Below, one piece after another: positions 34,817 to 46,616 of a stretch of DNA of 64,000 nt. The stretch is from positions 13,175,501 to 13,239,500 of the forward strand of contig JAILWY010000016.1 in assembly GCA_022113835.1 (NCBI GenBank). Reading direction: 5' to 3'. Position 1 is the stretch's first letter. Each line of letters opens with the position of its first letter. The translations under genes were made by a program, and so were the position numbers. Below the pieces are notes generated by a model. It searched no databases. It saw only the letters and a list, made by a program, of their open reading frames with translations, and had not been told where the DNA came from. The stretch comes from Atopsyche davidsoni (Eukaryota; Arthropoda; Insecta; Trichoptera; Hydrobiosidae).

Positions 34817-34881
34817 GACTCGTTGGTCAGTACACCGGCCATGTAAGCTTGGAGATGTAGGTTCGAATTCTACACAAGTCA
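34817..34881 (+). pseudogene. tRNA-like sequence (tRNA pseudogene or SINE head)
   Basis: It has an A-box-like TTGGTCAGTACACCGG and a good B box GGTTCGAATTC about 37 bases later. The T arm folds (GTAGG-TTCGAAT-TCTAC), the acceptor ends pair at six of seven positions (GACTCGT with ACAAGTC), and GGTC can pair with GGCC as a D stem. At about 65 bases it is shorter than a normal tRNA and I cannot fold a proper anticodon arm, so it is more likely a tRNA-derived SINE head or a decayed tRNA than a working gene. Confidence 0.45.
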
Positions 34882-35049
34882 CGATGATATTTTTTTGAGA
34901 GTTTCTTTTAATCATTTTCAATATGCGAAAATATATGGCTAATCATATTAGAGTTTATAGTACGTAACACTTGATTTCCAATAAACTCAAAACTTTAAAA
35001 TTATATTTATGTTATTTTTTCTATTGAAACAATATATTCCGTCTTATTC

Positions 35050-35330
35050 AATTTTATACCCCAAATTCCACAGAGCTTACTTGTGTCACACGTGAGAAAA
35101 TAATTCTTGCGGTAGGAGCAACAATATCATTCCTGAAAGATCCATCTTCCAGGAATTGAATTGTGACAGGCGTGTGGGGTGCCCACAGCCAGGGACGGAT
35201 CGGGCGGGACCGCAGCCGCGGAGTCAGAAGTTCCATAAAATCGCGACGGCGATGCATCTTCCTTATTTCAATGTCATACATCTCGGTTAATTGACTGGCG
35301 ACGTGTAGTTTTGCCGGAATGCTTTGTTAT
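35050..35330. other. Mixed to GC-rich island with hairpin and E-box
   Basis: A CACGTG E-box lies in GTGTCACACGTGAG near 35087. TCCTGAAAGAT and ATCTTCCAGGA (about 35131-35154) form an 11-bp stem with one mismatch and a 2-base loop. GGGCGGGACCGCAGCCGCGG follows. The 75-codon minus-strand frame has no known domain. A candidate regulatory element. Confidence 0.35.
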
Positions 35331-35699
35331 TGCTTATACGTGGGGGGACGTTTGGGGTGTTTTTTTGCTGTTTCTGAAATGATTGAGTTCAAGAGTGATA
35401 AAATCTTATTATTCAACAGCAAATTTGTTTTAAAAATAACGTGTTCTTATGTTTATACACGCGTAATCATATCTTCAGGTGTCTCTTCTTAGAAGAGGTT
35501 GGTGACCATCTCATTGAACATATCTCTGTCTATATATGATAATATACTCGTATGTTTATTTCTACTGACCATCAACATTTTATACAAACAGTTCGTAATT
35601 TAGAACTTATATTGGACTGCTATATGATTCAAGCTCATGCCGTGTTTCAGCACAGTGCATATTGAAGATCGCATTACATTCAATATACCAATTCCGATG
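35331..35699. other. Mixed non-coding stretch
   Basis: Balanced to AT-rich. GTCTCTTCTTAGAAGAGG near 35480 is a short palindromic motif. No gene seen. Confidence 0.45.
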
Positions 35700-35870
35700 A
35701 GACACGATCCGATTAGACAAGGCAATTGAGGTCGCCCTCCCTTGCTCCGTGTACTTGCATGATGGCAGTGCGAGGGGCAGCGACAGTATCGAAAGATCAT
35801 GGACTAGCAGTAGCGGATCTATTAATTTAATTGATATAGCCTCTCAAGGAGATCAATTTCTAACTTACTT
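35700..35870. other. Mixed-composition island
   Basis: GGCAATTGAGGTCGCC near 35720 is a near-palindrome. An 86-codon plus-strand frame (35749-36009) crosses it; it starts in complex sequence but shows no domain. Unknown. Confidence 0.3.
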
Positions 35871-37329
35871 GGCCAACAATATGAATTTGTGGGTTTATGA
35901 GTCTCGGATAGGTATTTTCTTAAGGGTCTTGCTACTTAACCTTGTTTGGTGTCCATCCCCCGTCTGCCACAAAAAAGGACCTTTTTACCTGCCGAAATCT
36001 GTCATTTAATTAATTTAATTGTCACTTTATTTTTCTATGTCGAAAGTTGATTTTTTATAAAGAGTATTGAGAAAACTATAAATTATATTTATCTATTTTT
36101 TATTATTTAATTAACGTCCATTTTCAGGGTAAAATAGAATCTTGAAGATGTTGAAAAATTTGATAAAATTACGACTTTTCATAATCAAAATATGTTAAAG
36201 TTTTTTTTTTTTAAATTTTTAAAATAATAGATCGCACAGGGTTTATATTTAATCTTTTAATTCCAATTGAAAAAAAAGACTTTTGAATGTTTAGGACTCA
36301 TAGAACAGGGACATGACGAATCTCCAAATTCCTACACTTCAATCGGAAAAACACATATTTATCATATTAAAAGTAAATTTACAAGAAATAAAAAAGGATT
36401 TTGTTCGGAAAAAGAGATGTATCTAACTTTTTGCATTTAAATTTTTTTTTATTGGTACAGTAAATTTTTCGCAAAACGGACCAGAAAATGATCAAAAAAA
36501 CCCGAGTATGGGACTTAGGCCCTTAAATTCATATTATTCAATTATCTCTATAGTCAAATTCAAAAAAACATTATATATTTATATTTCTTCATAAAAATAA
36601 ACCAAAATTGAATTTGAATAACAATATATTTAATATTTTGGACAGAAAATACATTTCTCCGTATATTTAAGTAAACAATGTTAAATGTTATTCCAAATTT
36701 TTTTAAGTATATGCTTACAGTTCGCTAAAAGATTTTTTGCCTGGTGATGCCATCCATGAATGTTAACGAAAACGATAGCATCAAATAAAAACTAGTTGAA
36801 ATAACATAGAATGGAATAGTCATATGTACACCACCGTCTCTATTTGTGAAAAAATATCATTATCAATAATAAAATGAATAAATACTTTCGAATAAGATTT
36901 ATCGAGCCGAGATTTTTTTATTTAGGTTTTTAATATAACCAGAGAGTCTTGAAGTTGTTTTCATCTCATCTTTCAAAGAATTCATATAATTAGAAAACGG
37001 ACTGTTTTTGAATCAAAGTTAATGAAGAATTACCGTTGATTTTAATTATGTTGAGGTGTTTGCAGAAGCGCATATTTTTAGGTTCTATATAATGTTACAT
37101 GTACTTTATTTTTAAACAAAAAATAATGTACTGCTTAGAAGTACTGGGTTTAAAAAAGAACAAAGCTAAAATCGACATCTTTATAAATTATAAAAATTTC
37201 TGGAACATTTTTAGAGAGCATATAAATTTTTTTCTTTTAGTTGATTATTTTTTACTGTAAGTCAAAAAGTAACCTGTATTATAACCTATCGAATCATGAT
37301 AAAACAAAGAGACATCGAACATTGTTATG
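35871..37329. other. AT-rich non-coding stretch
   Basis: AT-rich with long A and T runs. Nothing recognised. Confidence 0.6.
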
Positions 37330-37497
37330 GAGAAAACTACTGGCTGCATTTGTAAAAAAGGTAAAACTGATCAATATTTTTACCGAGAGTACTTGGTGGA
37401 ATTCCATTTTAATATTTTTGAGTAAAATACTTGAGTGATTTTCCACATGTTCGTTTTTGTTTGTGACCAGTTTTGCCAACCTTTCACGTTGGCATTA
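37330..37497 (+). repeat. Foldback repeat family, copy 3 (half element)
   Basis: The tail plus one arm only: GGCTGCATTTGT, AAACTGATCAATATTTTT, GAGTACTTGGTGGAATTCC, then TACTTGAGTGATTTTCCACA, TTGTGACCAGTTTTGCC, CAACCTTTCACGTTGGCATT. The second arm is absent, so it cannot fold as a whole. The match to copy 2 extends 10-15 bases beyond the GGCTGC landmark. Confidence 0.8.
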
Positions 37498-37659
37498 TCA
37501 AACAAAATGAAACCATAGTTTCTATAAATAGTAGACATAGCGCAAAAATAAATAAAAGTAGTAACGATTTGTATGAATTTGATATATTCAATAGTTATTC
37601 CTTCAGAGCTCTTCGTTGCATCCCGAACAGTCTGATTCAATTCGCAAGCTTGTAGCTAC

Positions 37660-37795
37660 TTTGATAAACGCCTTGTCAACGCGTTGACGGTGCTCGCCAC
37701 AACCCCTTGCGGTGATTGCATTTCAAGCAAAACCCTCTCGCAGCTGCATTCAGGGGTGCACCGGGGGATGAATGCTCTATACCGCATAATATACA
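37660..37795. other. GC-rich island with a perfect palindrome
   Basis: GTCAACGCGTTGAC at 37675-37688 is a 14-bp perfect palindrome. CAGCTG and GCACCGGGGG follow. No coding frame. A candidate dimeric protein-binding site. Confidence 0.35.
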
Positions 37796-39339
37796 TCAAG
37801 TTTATTGGGTATTGGTTATTTAGCGGGGTTTATACCTAGTAGAAATATATGATTTTGATAGCTTGGGATCGAATAACTATTACCAATTCAAAAGAAATTA
37901 CAATTTGAAAAAAGTACATTGAAATATAAATCAATTAATATAAGCAGCCACACGATTGCGCAACTTAAATCCAAAAACAAAGTAGATCGCTTTTCGACTG
38001 ATTTTTAGTTTTTAAATGTAGGAAAGGTTGGGTGAAAATTAATAACAAATCTTCCATCGACTTGTTACGATTTTAGGCCAGTCGCTGTGAATAAATATTG
38101 TGTAAAATGTGAAATATTTTGATTAGATCAAATCCACTTTGGGCATGTCTTCTCAACAAATAAATATGTTTTTATTTTACTTATACAACTCTTATACGCA
38201 ACATTGAATAAGTATTTCATTAGATATTTTTATTTCGCAAACTAAAAGTAAATCAGTGAAATACTTTATAGTTAATATTACGTAAAAGAAATATTAACAT
38301 TACGTATATAAAAGAAATGGGTTTTTTTATGAACTTTTTTTAAGCCTCTTAAACACTTACAACATGCATTTTTTTTTAATTTAAAGAAAACTAACATCAG
38401 TTTCTTTTTAGTATTTTTTATAAGTAAATGTTTCTGAGCTACGAGAAACAAACTTGTTCTTTTAAGAAGTTTCCTTTCTTTTTCCTTCCTTTTTTTACTA
38501 TAATCCTTCTTTTAAATCACCGTAAATTTACTTTCCCCAAAAGAAGATAGAATATCTCAGAAGGGTCAAAAATTTTGAACCTATTAACAAGTTTCATAAC
38601 ATTTTTTAATATTCAGAGTGATTTATTTTTTAATTAAAAATATAGTCGGGTAAACAAACTAAGGACTACTATCAAAGTAAAAGTAAAATATTTAATTTTA
38701 CTGATTAACATTATAAAATAGAAGTAAACGTAAAACGTATGAGTGAAAAAACACGAGGCACCAGTCCAAAAATGTTTTAGAACAATCTTCACCACAGAAC
38801 GTAAAAATTTTTGACTCCCATCTTAATTATCGTAAAAACAAGGATATTGTATCAATTTTCAATTCACATCAAATGTTTATAACATAAAAACGTCATTCCT
38901 AAACTTAAGGTCTACGGTTTTTTAACGAATTTGTACCGAGACATTAAATATTAACAAAAAAGCATTAATCGATCTGAAACAGGCCTATGCAAAAAATATT
39001 TTTTTACATTTATTTTCCAGAACGGGAATCATGAAACTCTTAATCAAAGTTTTATGGTCTTACCATCAAGCCAACAAATTCTTTTTTTGTTGAAAATAAT
39101 TAAAATAGCACAATGAACACGATAAAACGTACAGTATTTGTTATGTTAAGTAAGAACATACTACGTAAGAAAAGCGTTTTTGAATTCTTCGTCAGTGATT
39201 CATTTTTGATTTAGTTGGAATAAGTGGTAAAGTTCACCAAATCAGCAGTTCGTAAAATCACACACCAGAAGATATGACCTAATATTTTTTTTAAGCCGAA
39301 GGTTGACTTACAGAGTCACCTGAAAAATGCTCCAATTTA
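37796..39339. other. AT-rich non-coding stretch
   Basis: AT-rich. TTTCTTTTTCCTTCC-type pyrimidine runs near 38470. Nothing recognised. Confidence 0.6.
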
Positions 39340-39595
39340 AGATTAAATCCCCTTTTGGTTAGTACTAAGCACCTCATTCTATACATAACTCCGGGTTGCC
39401 GGGGGAGAGCGAAAGAATTGAGATTGATGCTATGAGATTTTTCAGGTAATAAGGACCTTTCGGGTTTATGGCGTGACCTTGAGTTTGAAATGTTTTTTGG
39501 GAAAACCATTTCAGGAGGTGAAGACGGTAAAGTTTGTCGCTGTTCCATCAGTCGTTCAGATGACAGATCGGAAAAGCGACGGGGGTTTTGGTGTT
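39340..39595. other. Mixed-composition island
   Basis: Balanced sequence with GGGTTGCCGGGGGAG. An 85-codon minus-strand frame (39291-39548) contains SRSRHKPERSLLPEK but no recognised domain. Possible exon or regulatory element; evidence is weak. Confidence 0.3.
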
Positions 39596-39960
39596 ATTTT
39601 TATTACAGGTTTATCATCATTTATCTTTATCAAAACTGTATAAAAAACGTAATGGAAAACTTTACAAGCTGAAAAGTAATAAATTTTAGCAACTTCCTTT
39701 TATTTAATTTAGAAAACAAAAATCAAAGTTTACTTTTGCCAGCCTGCCTACACGAAAAACAAATTATATAATAACTTGCGTGTTTGCTATTTATTACAGC
39801 TACTGTTTATAGCTTACACCATGGATGTTTTCATCTGGAGGTGTGCATCATTTAAAATGATGAAAACGTTATGAATAATTAAAATATTCTTTCCTCCTAT
39901 TTCTCTTACTGAAAAAAAATAAAGATAGGCTCAAACTCAGTGATTGTGATCTGTGGAAAA

Positions 39961-40100
39961 TTCCATTTAGCTGTTTTTAAGTAAAAATATTTTTGCGATA
40001 TTTAAAAAAAAAATTTTGTGACCGGTTTAGCAAAACTATCTTTTTTTTGAAAATTTCAATAAGATATGTTGGTGAAACTGATCAGAAATTTAAAAAATTG
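39961..40100. repeat. Divergent foldback-family relic
   Basis: TTCCATTTAG...TTGTGACCGGTTTAGCAAAAC at the left and TGTTGGTGAAACTGATCAG at the right correspond to the two arms of the family (TTGTGACCGGTTTCGCCAAC and its inverse). The arms are heavily mutated and the middle is AT-rich. Confidence 0.45.
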
Positions 40101-42169
40101 AAGAAATTTTATTTTCTTTGTGAGCGCTTTCGTTTCTCATGTTCTTTGTCAGACCGATCAAGTATTTGAAAGGCAAAAATGTTCACAAACAATAATGGGC
40201 GATATTTATCGCTAAAATATGGAGGATAACATTTAATGTAATAGGTAAAGATATCGTTTTTTTTCAAATCATTTGAACATTAAACATTTCTTGGGAGGAA
40301 TGTTGCATTTTTTGCTAAGAGTCCAGAACACGACCTTATTGCTGGGATTGAAACATCAGAAACATCAACTTACAACTATATAATAATCTATGTTGTTAAA
40401 ACCCGAGATCATTATATGAAAAATCGTTTTATATTACTCAAAATTCTTATTATATAAAATATACGTATTGTCACCTGATTTATTTAATCAGATACTGAGT
40501 AATAATATTGGCCATCGATAAGCGTTGTGTAAAAAATCGGACTCGGATAATCCCCAGCAAATATTGACAGTGGCTCTGAAACCCGTATTATCTGTCCTGA
40601 ATTTCACCCTGCGAAAGCAAACATACGGACAATATCAGATTTAAAATAATAGAGTCTTATCCTTTTTGTGAAAAAAACAATTATTTTTGTATTACGGGTA
40701 TAACTTCTATTTTTATGTAGGATTTTTAATGGTAGCGTGGATATAGGGAAAAACAATGTATTGTGAAAGCGAATAAAATCATTTTTAGTTTTAATCAAAT
40801 TTAATTATTTAATTTATTTTTTTTAAATATTCATACAATAAAAAATTGTTTTATCGTTTAACCGAATAAATTTTTATCTGTTAACTCCAAATTAAAAATT
40901 TAGTTTTAAGTCATTGCACCACTATAATGTTTGATATAATAAAATTAATTGGTATTCAAATATTTCAATGTTTTCTTGTTTTTTGTACTAAATATCATCT
41001 GTTGATGATATGTATAAAAGTATAAATATCATCGTCATGTTTGGACGATACCATTCGTTTTTAGTTCATCATATTTTTTTAGTTTGTCGTAAAGACAGGA
41101 CGTAAGCGGGACGGACCAGGTCGGGTCGTACTGACCGAATTTCCGGACGTGTCCTTAATAATACCAGGACTTATGCGACATTTATCGTGAGTATTCTAAA
41201 TTAATGTGGAATAAGGGAAAATCTTATAATTTATAGGAGAAGCGTTGGAACTACCTTGAATTGAATTTGCTTCATTGTCAGATTGAAATTGAGACATTGG
41301 CAATCTGAAAAGGCTTAAAAATTTTTCAATGTCAAAACAAATTTATCGAACTTTAAATTATTGCCTGATAAAGATTAACATAGAATAATAATGATTATAA
41401 ATAATACACTTCTTTGGTATAAAAATATATTTTTATTTTTTATTATTATCCTCCAATTCGCATCTAATCATAACTTGGATTAGCTAAGCACCATCATTAC
41501 AACTTTTAATATATATACAGTATATATTAATATAATATATGAAAGGTACTGAAAAATCACAAATAAGGTCTTACAGACTTTAAATAGTTTTTATTTTTCG
41601 CTATGAATATAATGAGGGATAGCTCGTTCGTGAAATTGAAATAGTAGCTGAAGTATTTTAAACATTGCAATAAAATGATTAATGGAGCTTTTATTTTAGA
41701 AAAAATAGTTTCAAAATTAATTACCTGTTTTCAATTTTAATTTTATTCCAGTTATTTCAGATTTTTTTTATTAGATGGTCGTTAAATATTTGAAAAAATA
41801 TACCATTTATTTGAATTGAAATTTTGTTCAACCTATATGTGTGAAACCAGTTTCATTCGCGTGTTTGTGACTATTGTCATTGGTCTTACGCCCGTCTTAA
41901 ATCTGTATAACAGGCAAAAGTGCTTAATAAAATGCACTTTCATAAAGAAATCTGTGAATAGCCAATTAAGATGAGAAGGGTTATATTGAAATTCTAGTAG
42001 ACCAAAGAAAAAATATTATATACGTGTACTTAATCGATTTAAGTTTCATAAATAATTTTAAATGAGTGAAAAAAATCCTTCGAGCTTTACTCCTTCATCG
42101 TGCAAATTAATTCATAGAAAAACCAAGCAGACCATTACAAAATAATCAGCGGAATTCTGGCATCAATTA
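40101..42169. other. AT-rich stretch with two small islands
   Basis: Mostly AT-rich. Small complex patches lie at 40500-40625 (CGGACTCGGATAATCCCCAGC) and 41085-41185 (GACAGGACGTAAGCGGGACG, then ACCAGGTCGGGTCG). The start, near 40120, repeats GTGAGCGCTTTC from after foldback copy 2. No gene seen. Confidence 0.5.
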
Positions 42170-42325
42170 AGAGGCTTTAAGTCCTCCCTAGTCAGTCTCC
42201 TCCCCTCCGTGACTTCCGTAATTAGCTCTCTATCGGGGGGTGGAAAACATCTCAGGGAGTGATTGGAGGAAACTTGGCTCACCCTTAAGCTCTACTCTGA
42301 AAGATTCTAGATCTAGGGCAGCATG
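42170..42325. other. Mixed-composition island
   Basis: CTCCTCCCCTCCGTGAC and TCGGGGGGTGG stand out from the AT background. No frame of note. A candidate regulatory element. Confidence 0.3.
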
Positions 42326-42889
42326 AAATATTTCTGAATAACCCAGTGACCTCATATTGTTATCATTGATTTTTTTACGAAGCGTGTCTTATATAAATCG
42401 AATTCAAAAAAGGTTTTTATATATCATTTTTATTTTTGTTTAAACTGGTATTTTATGACGCGTTGAGGTATATTTATTATTCATCATACGTACTGGGTTT
42501 ACTTAAGCGGTGTTAAAATAAAATATTTAAAATAATTTTGGTAGGATCAAAACACATTTATTAAGATTACCTTCAGTATGATAATCGAAACGTTGGGTGA
42601 CCAACAAAATCTTAATACAGCATGATACCAAACACAACATATTTACTTGTGATGATACTCGCAAAGCCTGCAAAGAACAATTTTTTTTTAAGGTATTATA
42701 TACACGCATTTCAAAAGTTTTTAATGTTGTGTGTGCGTTTTTTAGAATTTTATAAAATTTTATATTTACTCGATCAATGAGTTCCAATGTTTGTAATACA
42801 GTTGAAATTACTAGTCAATTGCAGTCTTGTGTAAATATCTCAAGCTCATTCTTGTTATTGAATAAGTCAGTATGCAACTTACATAAGCC
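42326..42889. other. AT-rich non-coding stretch
   Basis: AT-rich. The 86-codon minus-strand frame at 42527-42787 shows no domain and is within chance length. Nothing recognised. Confidence 0.5.
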
Positions 42890-43080
42890 GGCGTTTAACC
42901 GAAGAAACAAATTACCGGCAAGTCACCCTATTTCTTAAAAGGATTCCCACCGAGAGATAAGCCTGGAGCCCAGAACAAAGACAGGTGAGGTGGATATTAG
43001 ATTTGCTCCTGCGGCCTTGGGAAGAATTCGGAGCTGGTGGAGCGAAAATAACACTGAAATTAAGGGACACTGGCATTGTA
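42890..43080. other. Mixed-composition island
   Basis: Complex sequence including GCCGGCGTTTAACCG, GAGCCCAGAACAAAGACAGG and GAGCTGGTGGAGCG. Frames are short. A candidate regulatory element. Confidence 0.3.
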
Positions 43081-43719
43081 TTAAACAGTACCTGCGTTAC
43101 ATTAATGTCACACGTACTTTAGCGAGATAATAATATACGCGCGAGTTAAGTTGAATCACCCGAACATTATTATAAATGCAATTATATGTTTAAAAACACT
43201 GTACGAATGTATACTTTCATCCCATAACGATTAAGGGTAAGTTTCAAAATATATTTTTACTGTAAATATTTAAATATTCTATATAACATAACAAAAATGT
43301 CTAAAATTAAGATATCTACCACTACATATGTCGATTTATTGATTAAACGTCAATCAGATGCGTATTTATTACCCTAACTAATGTTCCTAACCATATTAGT
43401 AATAATATCTACCACTGATAATCATTTAAATTTCTATTTAAAGCAATGCATATTTTATATCACTTTATATTATAAATATAATATTGGCTTTTTATACCAA
43501 GCTTAAATATATTATAAATATGCAACATCATAAATAAATAATTCACAGTAAAATGTGTCTTTACAATGTGTATATTTTATCTCATTAAAAATATATATCT
43601 CACTTTCAATATTCCTTTATCTGTCATGTTAAGTTGAATTGAACGTAGTTTTAAGAAAACTTTTTTATGTTTTTAATTAATTTATAAAATTAATTGAAAT
43701 AAAAATAGAAGGACTAGAT
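43081..43719. other. AT-rich non-coding stretch
   Basis: AT-rich with no recognised features. Confidence 0.6.
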
Positions 43720-43935
43720 CTTAGCGTCTTCGTTCAAAGGCCCCAGAGCTGCTCGCTTGGCGGCCGTTGCACGAACATCCTTTTGCTCCATTCACGGCGA
43801 CGCTCCTGAAAGCCTCCCCGAGATATATCTTCTGCACATCCTGGATCGCCCCCTGAAGCGGCATCGCGAAAGAAACTACCCGGGTTTATGAGACGGTAAT
43901 GTAATAACTGTCTGCATTCAACTCCGGACACTTCT
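43720..43935. other. GC-rich island
   Basis: About 210 bp of GC-rich sequence (CTTGGCGGCCGTTGC, GATCGCCCCCTGAAGCGG). The 65-codon minus-strand frame shows no domain. A candidate regulatory element or exon. Confidence 0.35.
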
Positions 43936-44389
43936 TGCTTTTGAGTATCTAACTACATATTTCATGAATGGTTTCATAAAATCTTTGTAGGCGTTATTAC
44001 TTTTTAATTAAAAGAAAAATACTTAAAGTACCAGGAAGTTTGCAGTGGATTGCCAATGCAGTCAAATAAGGTTTTTTTTTAAAATTAGAGTGAGTATAAG
44101 TTTTCTCGGTAAATGCATATCGCAAGTTAAATTTCAATGTGTATTGTTCTAATTGTATAAAAATATTATTATATTTTGATAGTTATTGAGAAAATATATA
44201 TTATTAATAAAAATACCGAAAATTATTACAGCGCTTGCATTAAAAATAGTGCTACGCCGCAGTTCGTGTATTTCAGGCGCATCTTCTTATTTTTAGGCCA
44301 TAAATCATCGTTTCTCCTGAAATAGATGAACTACATTGATACGCGCCATCTGACTAGCGTATTTCATTTTATTTTATTTTTCCCAAGTA
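43936..44389. other. AT-rich non-coding stretch
   Basis: AT-rich with a mixed patch at 44230-44360. Nothing recognised. Confidence 0.5.
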
Positions 44390-44535
44390 CAATGGCCGCT
44401 TGATAAATTTGGAGAAGGGTCGTCCAGGCGAGAGGAGAGGGGGTGGGTCTCTATCTTTGCTTTCTTTTAAATTAAACCTGTTTCGGTGGAAACACGTGAT
44501 TCTTATCCAGTTCCCCACACATCGGTGTGGAGGTT
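44390..44535. other. Mixed-composition island with a short stem-loop
   Basis: G-rich block (GAGAGGAGAGGGGGTGGG), a CACGTG E-box near 44494, and CCACAC-ATCG-GTGTGG (about 44514-44529), a perfect 6-bp stem with a 4-base loop. A candidate regulatory element. Confidence 0.35.
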
Positions 44536-44935
44536 GTTTTGTATTATATAGGAATTTTATTGAATTTCTCGTCAATTTCTAACAATCCAATTTACCTTGA
44601 AGAAATCCTTTGGATTAAAAATGTTTTTAGATTAAAAATATATCAAACGCAGATACGTGTTTCTACAATTCAACGAACAAAGAGCACATAACGGAGTAAA
44701 TATGAAATTGCGTTCAGATATACAGTAATAAATTATATATATCGAGTCTACTTTTGTATTTATGGTTTTTTTTTAATTTACTGGCAGCTTCGACACTATT
44801 TTTTTGTTTTTCAGAATATTTTTGCATTTGTTTTTAAAACAATAAAATATTTATTAAATATTTGAAACTAATCTTGATAGCGATTTGTGTGATTACGTAG
44901 GAAGTATCATTTTTTAATATAATTTTTAATAAATT
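44536..44935. other. AT-rich non-coding stretch
   Basis: AT-rich with no recognised features. Confidence 0.6.
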
Positions 44936-45066
44936 CAATATTTTTGACAGAAAGTACTTGGTGGAATTCCATTTTAATATTTTTGAATAAAATACTTGAG
45001 TGATTTTCCACAATAAAAATATAAATGTGGAAAATCGCTCAAGTATTTTATTCAAAAATATTATAA
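44936..45066 (+). repeat. Foldback repeat family, copy 4 (short hairpin)
   Basis: The tail (ATATTTTTGACAG, AGTACTTGGTGGAATTCC) leads into arms of 37 bases at 44976-45012 and 45026-45062, identical but for one base, around 13 AT-rich bases. The inner GTTTCGCCAAC section present in copies 1-3 is deleted, leaving a tight hairpin. Confidence 0.8.
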
Positions 45067-45445
45067 TTTTTAATATTTGCTCATAATATCTATCATTAGT
45101 TACCAGAATGCGTAACATTAAAGAGTACGGTAAAATATTTTATTTAATATATTTTTTTGTATTAAAGACCACAGGGTTTGCCTTAATTTTACCATAAATA
45201 AATAAATACAAAAGATGATTTCATTAATTGTAATTTTATGACAGACTTAATTAGTTTTATGTAATGCTTATTCAAATGTATAATATACTTAAAGAAATGC
45301 CTAGGAGACCTGAATTTTTTTTTTTGATTATTCACAGTCGCCTTCAAGATTTCATCAGACTAGATTTATAAAGCTTATTTTTATGGACTTAATGGCAAAA
45401 GCGTACATAAACAAACATGATCGTTATGTCAAAAATATCTCAGAA
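45067..45445. other. AT-rich non-coding stretch
   Basis: AT-rich, no features recognised. Confidence 0.6.
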
Positions 45446-46118
45446 TCTACTATAATAATAGCCATTGTGTGTGGGCGGATGTGTGTGTATGTTTCATTTT
45501 TGGGTTCTCTATAGAATATCTTAAAAGATACAACGCTGATTTTTTGCACGCAAGTTCAGTGAGATTTTCCGCAGTTACGTGCCGAATTTCAAGACGATAG
45601 AATAATATTTTCATTCATAAACTAATTAAATAAAACTATCAAATATACTTTATGTACGAATTATGTGATTCTGTTGTTCACAGCGAGAATTTCAAATTTA
45701 GAATTTTAAAAAAAAACAAAATATGATGCTTCTAAGAAATTTCCAGTTTATGTCAGCTTGACACAAGTACCAATTTTATTTTTTAGTTGCGTTATAAATA
45801 ATTAATCACATCATTAATAACTTAAAATGCCTCCTAAAAAAATAACACCGTCTAAGCACAGTAAACGTAATTAAAAAAGAATTGCACAATTGAACGTGAT
45901 AAAGACTGCATCTAATAAAGAACAGTGCAGTGAAAGTGATTCGATGTTTGTGACACGAAATGTGATATTTCCTAGAATGGCTTTGCTTTCAAATTTAATA
46001 TCCGGTTATTAAAAAAATATGTGTACAAAATATACATTTAATTGTCAGCTAAACATATGTTCAAACACTATTGCATCGTTCATCGAATGCGTCATTTTAT
46101 GACGGGCTACATTTCTTG
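45446..46118 (+). mobile_element. Non-autonomous Helitron, copy D
   Basis: A 673-bp copy starting TCTACTATAATAATAGCC after host A. The 3' stem-loop GCGTCATTTTATGACG and spacer are intact, but the last four bases read CTTG instead of CTAG, followed by host T. The GT run is broken by GGGCGGATG, matching the variant end of copy A (GGATGTGTGGGTGT on the minus strand). Non-coding. Confidence 0.87.
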
Positions 46119-46249
46119 TATTTAATGAAAAGCAAAACCAAAGTATATCAAAATTATAGACAAATAGAAACATAATTGTTAGAAATGATGTTTTATGTAG
46201 TTTTTTTTTTTTTTTCAGACACTTGGTAACAAAAATACATTTAATTTAA

Positions 46250-46445
46250 ATAATTGTGTGAACAGCCTCCACGTCTTGTGGAGGCTTCTTTATGGGTTTG
46301 GCCGGGACGGGCCGGTGATGTTGCCAGGGAGTCCGCCACCCTCCCTGGGGTGCCCTGGCCGGGGGTTGCCGCGATGGCCTCGTCATCTTTTGAAAGCTTC
46401 ATCGGTTTTTGGCTAGTATTCAGAATTGCTCAGTCCGTCATCTGA
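46250..46445. other. GC-rich island with stable nested stems
   Basis: GCCTCCAC (46265-46272) pairs perfectly with GTGGAGGC (46278-46285) around a 5-base loop. Further on, GCCAGGGA and its partners CTCCCTGG and CCCTGGC give alternative G/C stems, and GGCCGGGACGGGCCGG is itself near-palindromic. It sits between Helitron copies D and E. It may be a structured RNA, a regulatory element or another mobile sequence. Confidence 0.4.
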
Positions 46446-46616
46446 ATGGTTACGTTTGATCTTTTGCCAATATTAATTTAAAAAAAAAAAAATTATTATT
46501 CATGATGTATGTTATTTATTCGATAAACGATCAAACATATTTTTAACGATCATCAGTATGTTATTTATACCATTGATCGATGAACCCAGTATTACCTATA
46601 ATTTTTATACTTATTA

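Noticed and set aside
46265..46300. Bacterial-type terminator (GC stem followed by T-rich sequence)
   Set aside because: The setting is a eukaryotic genome and there is no upstream operon, so the stem was kept only as a structural observation.
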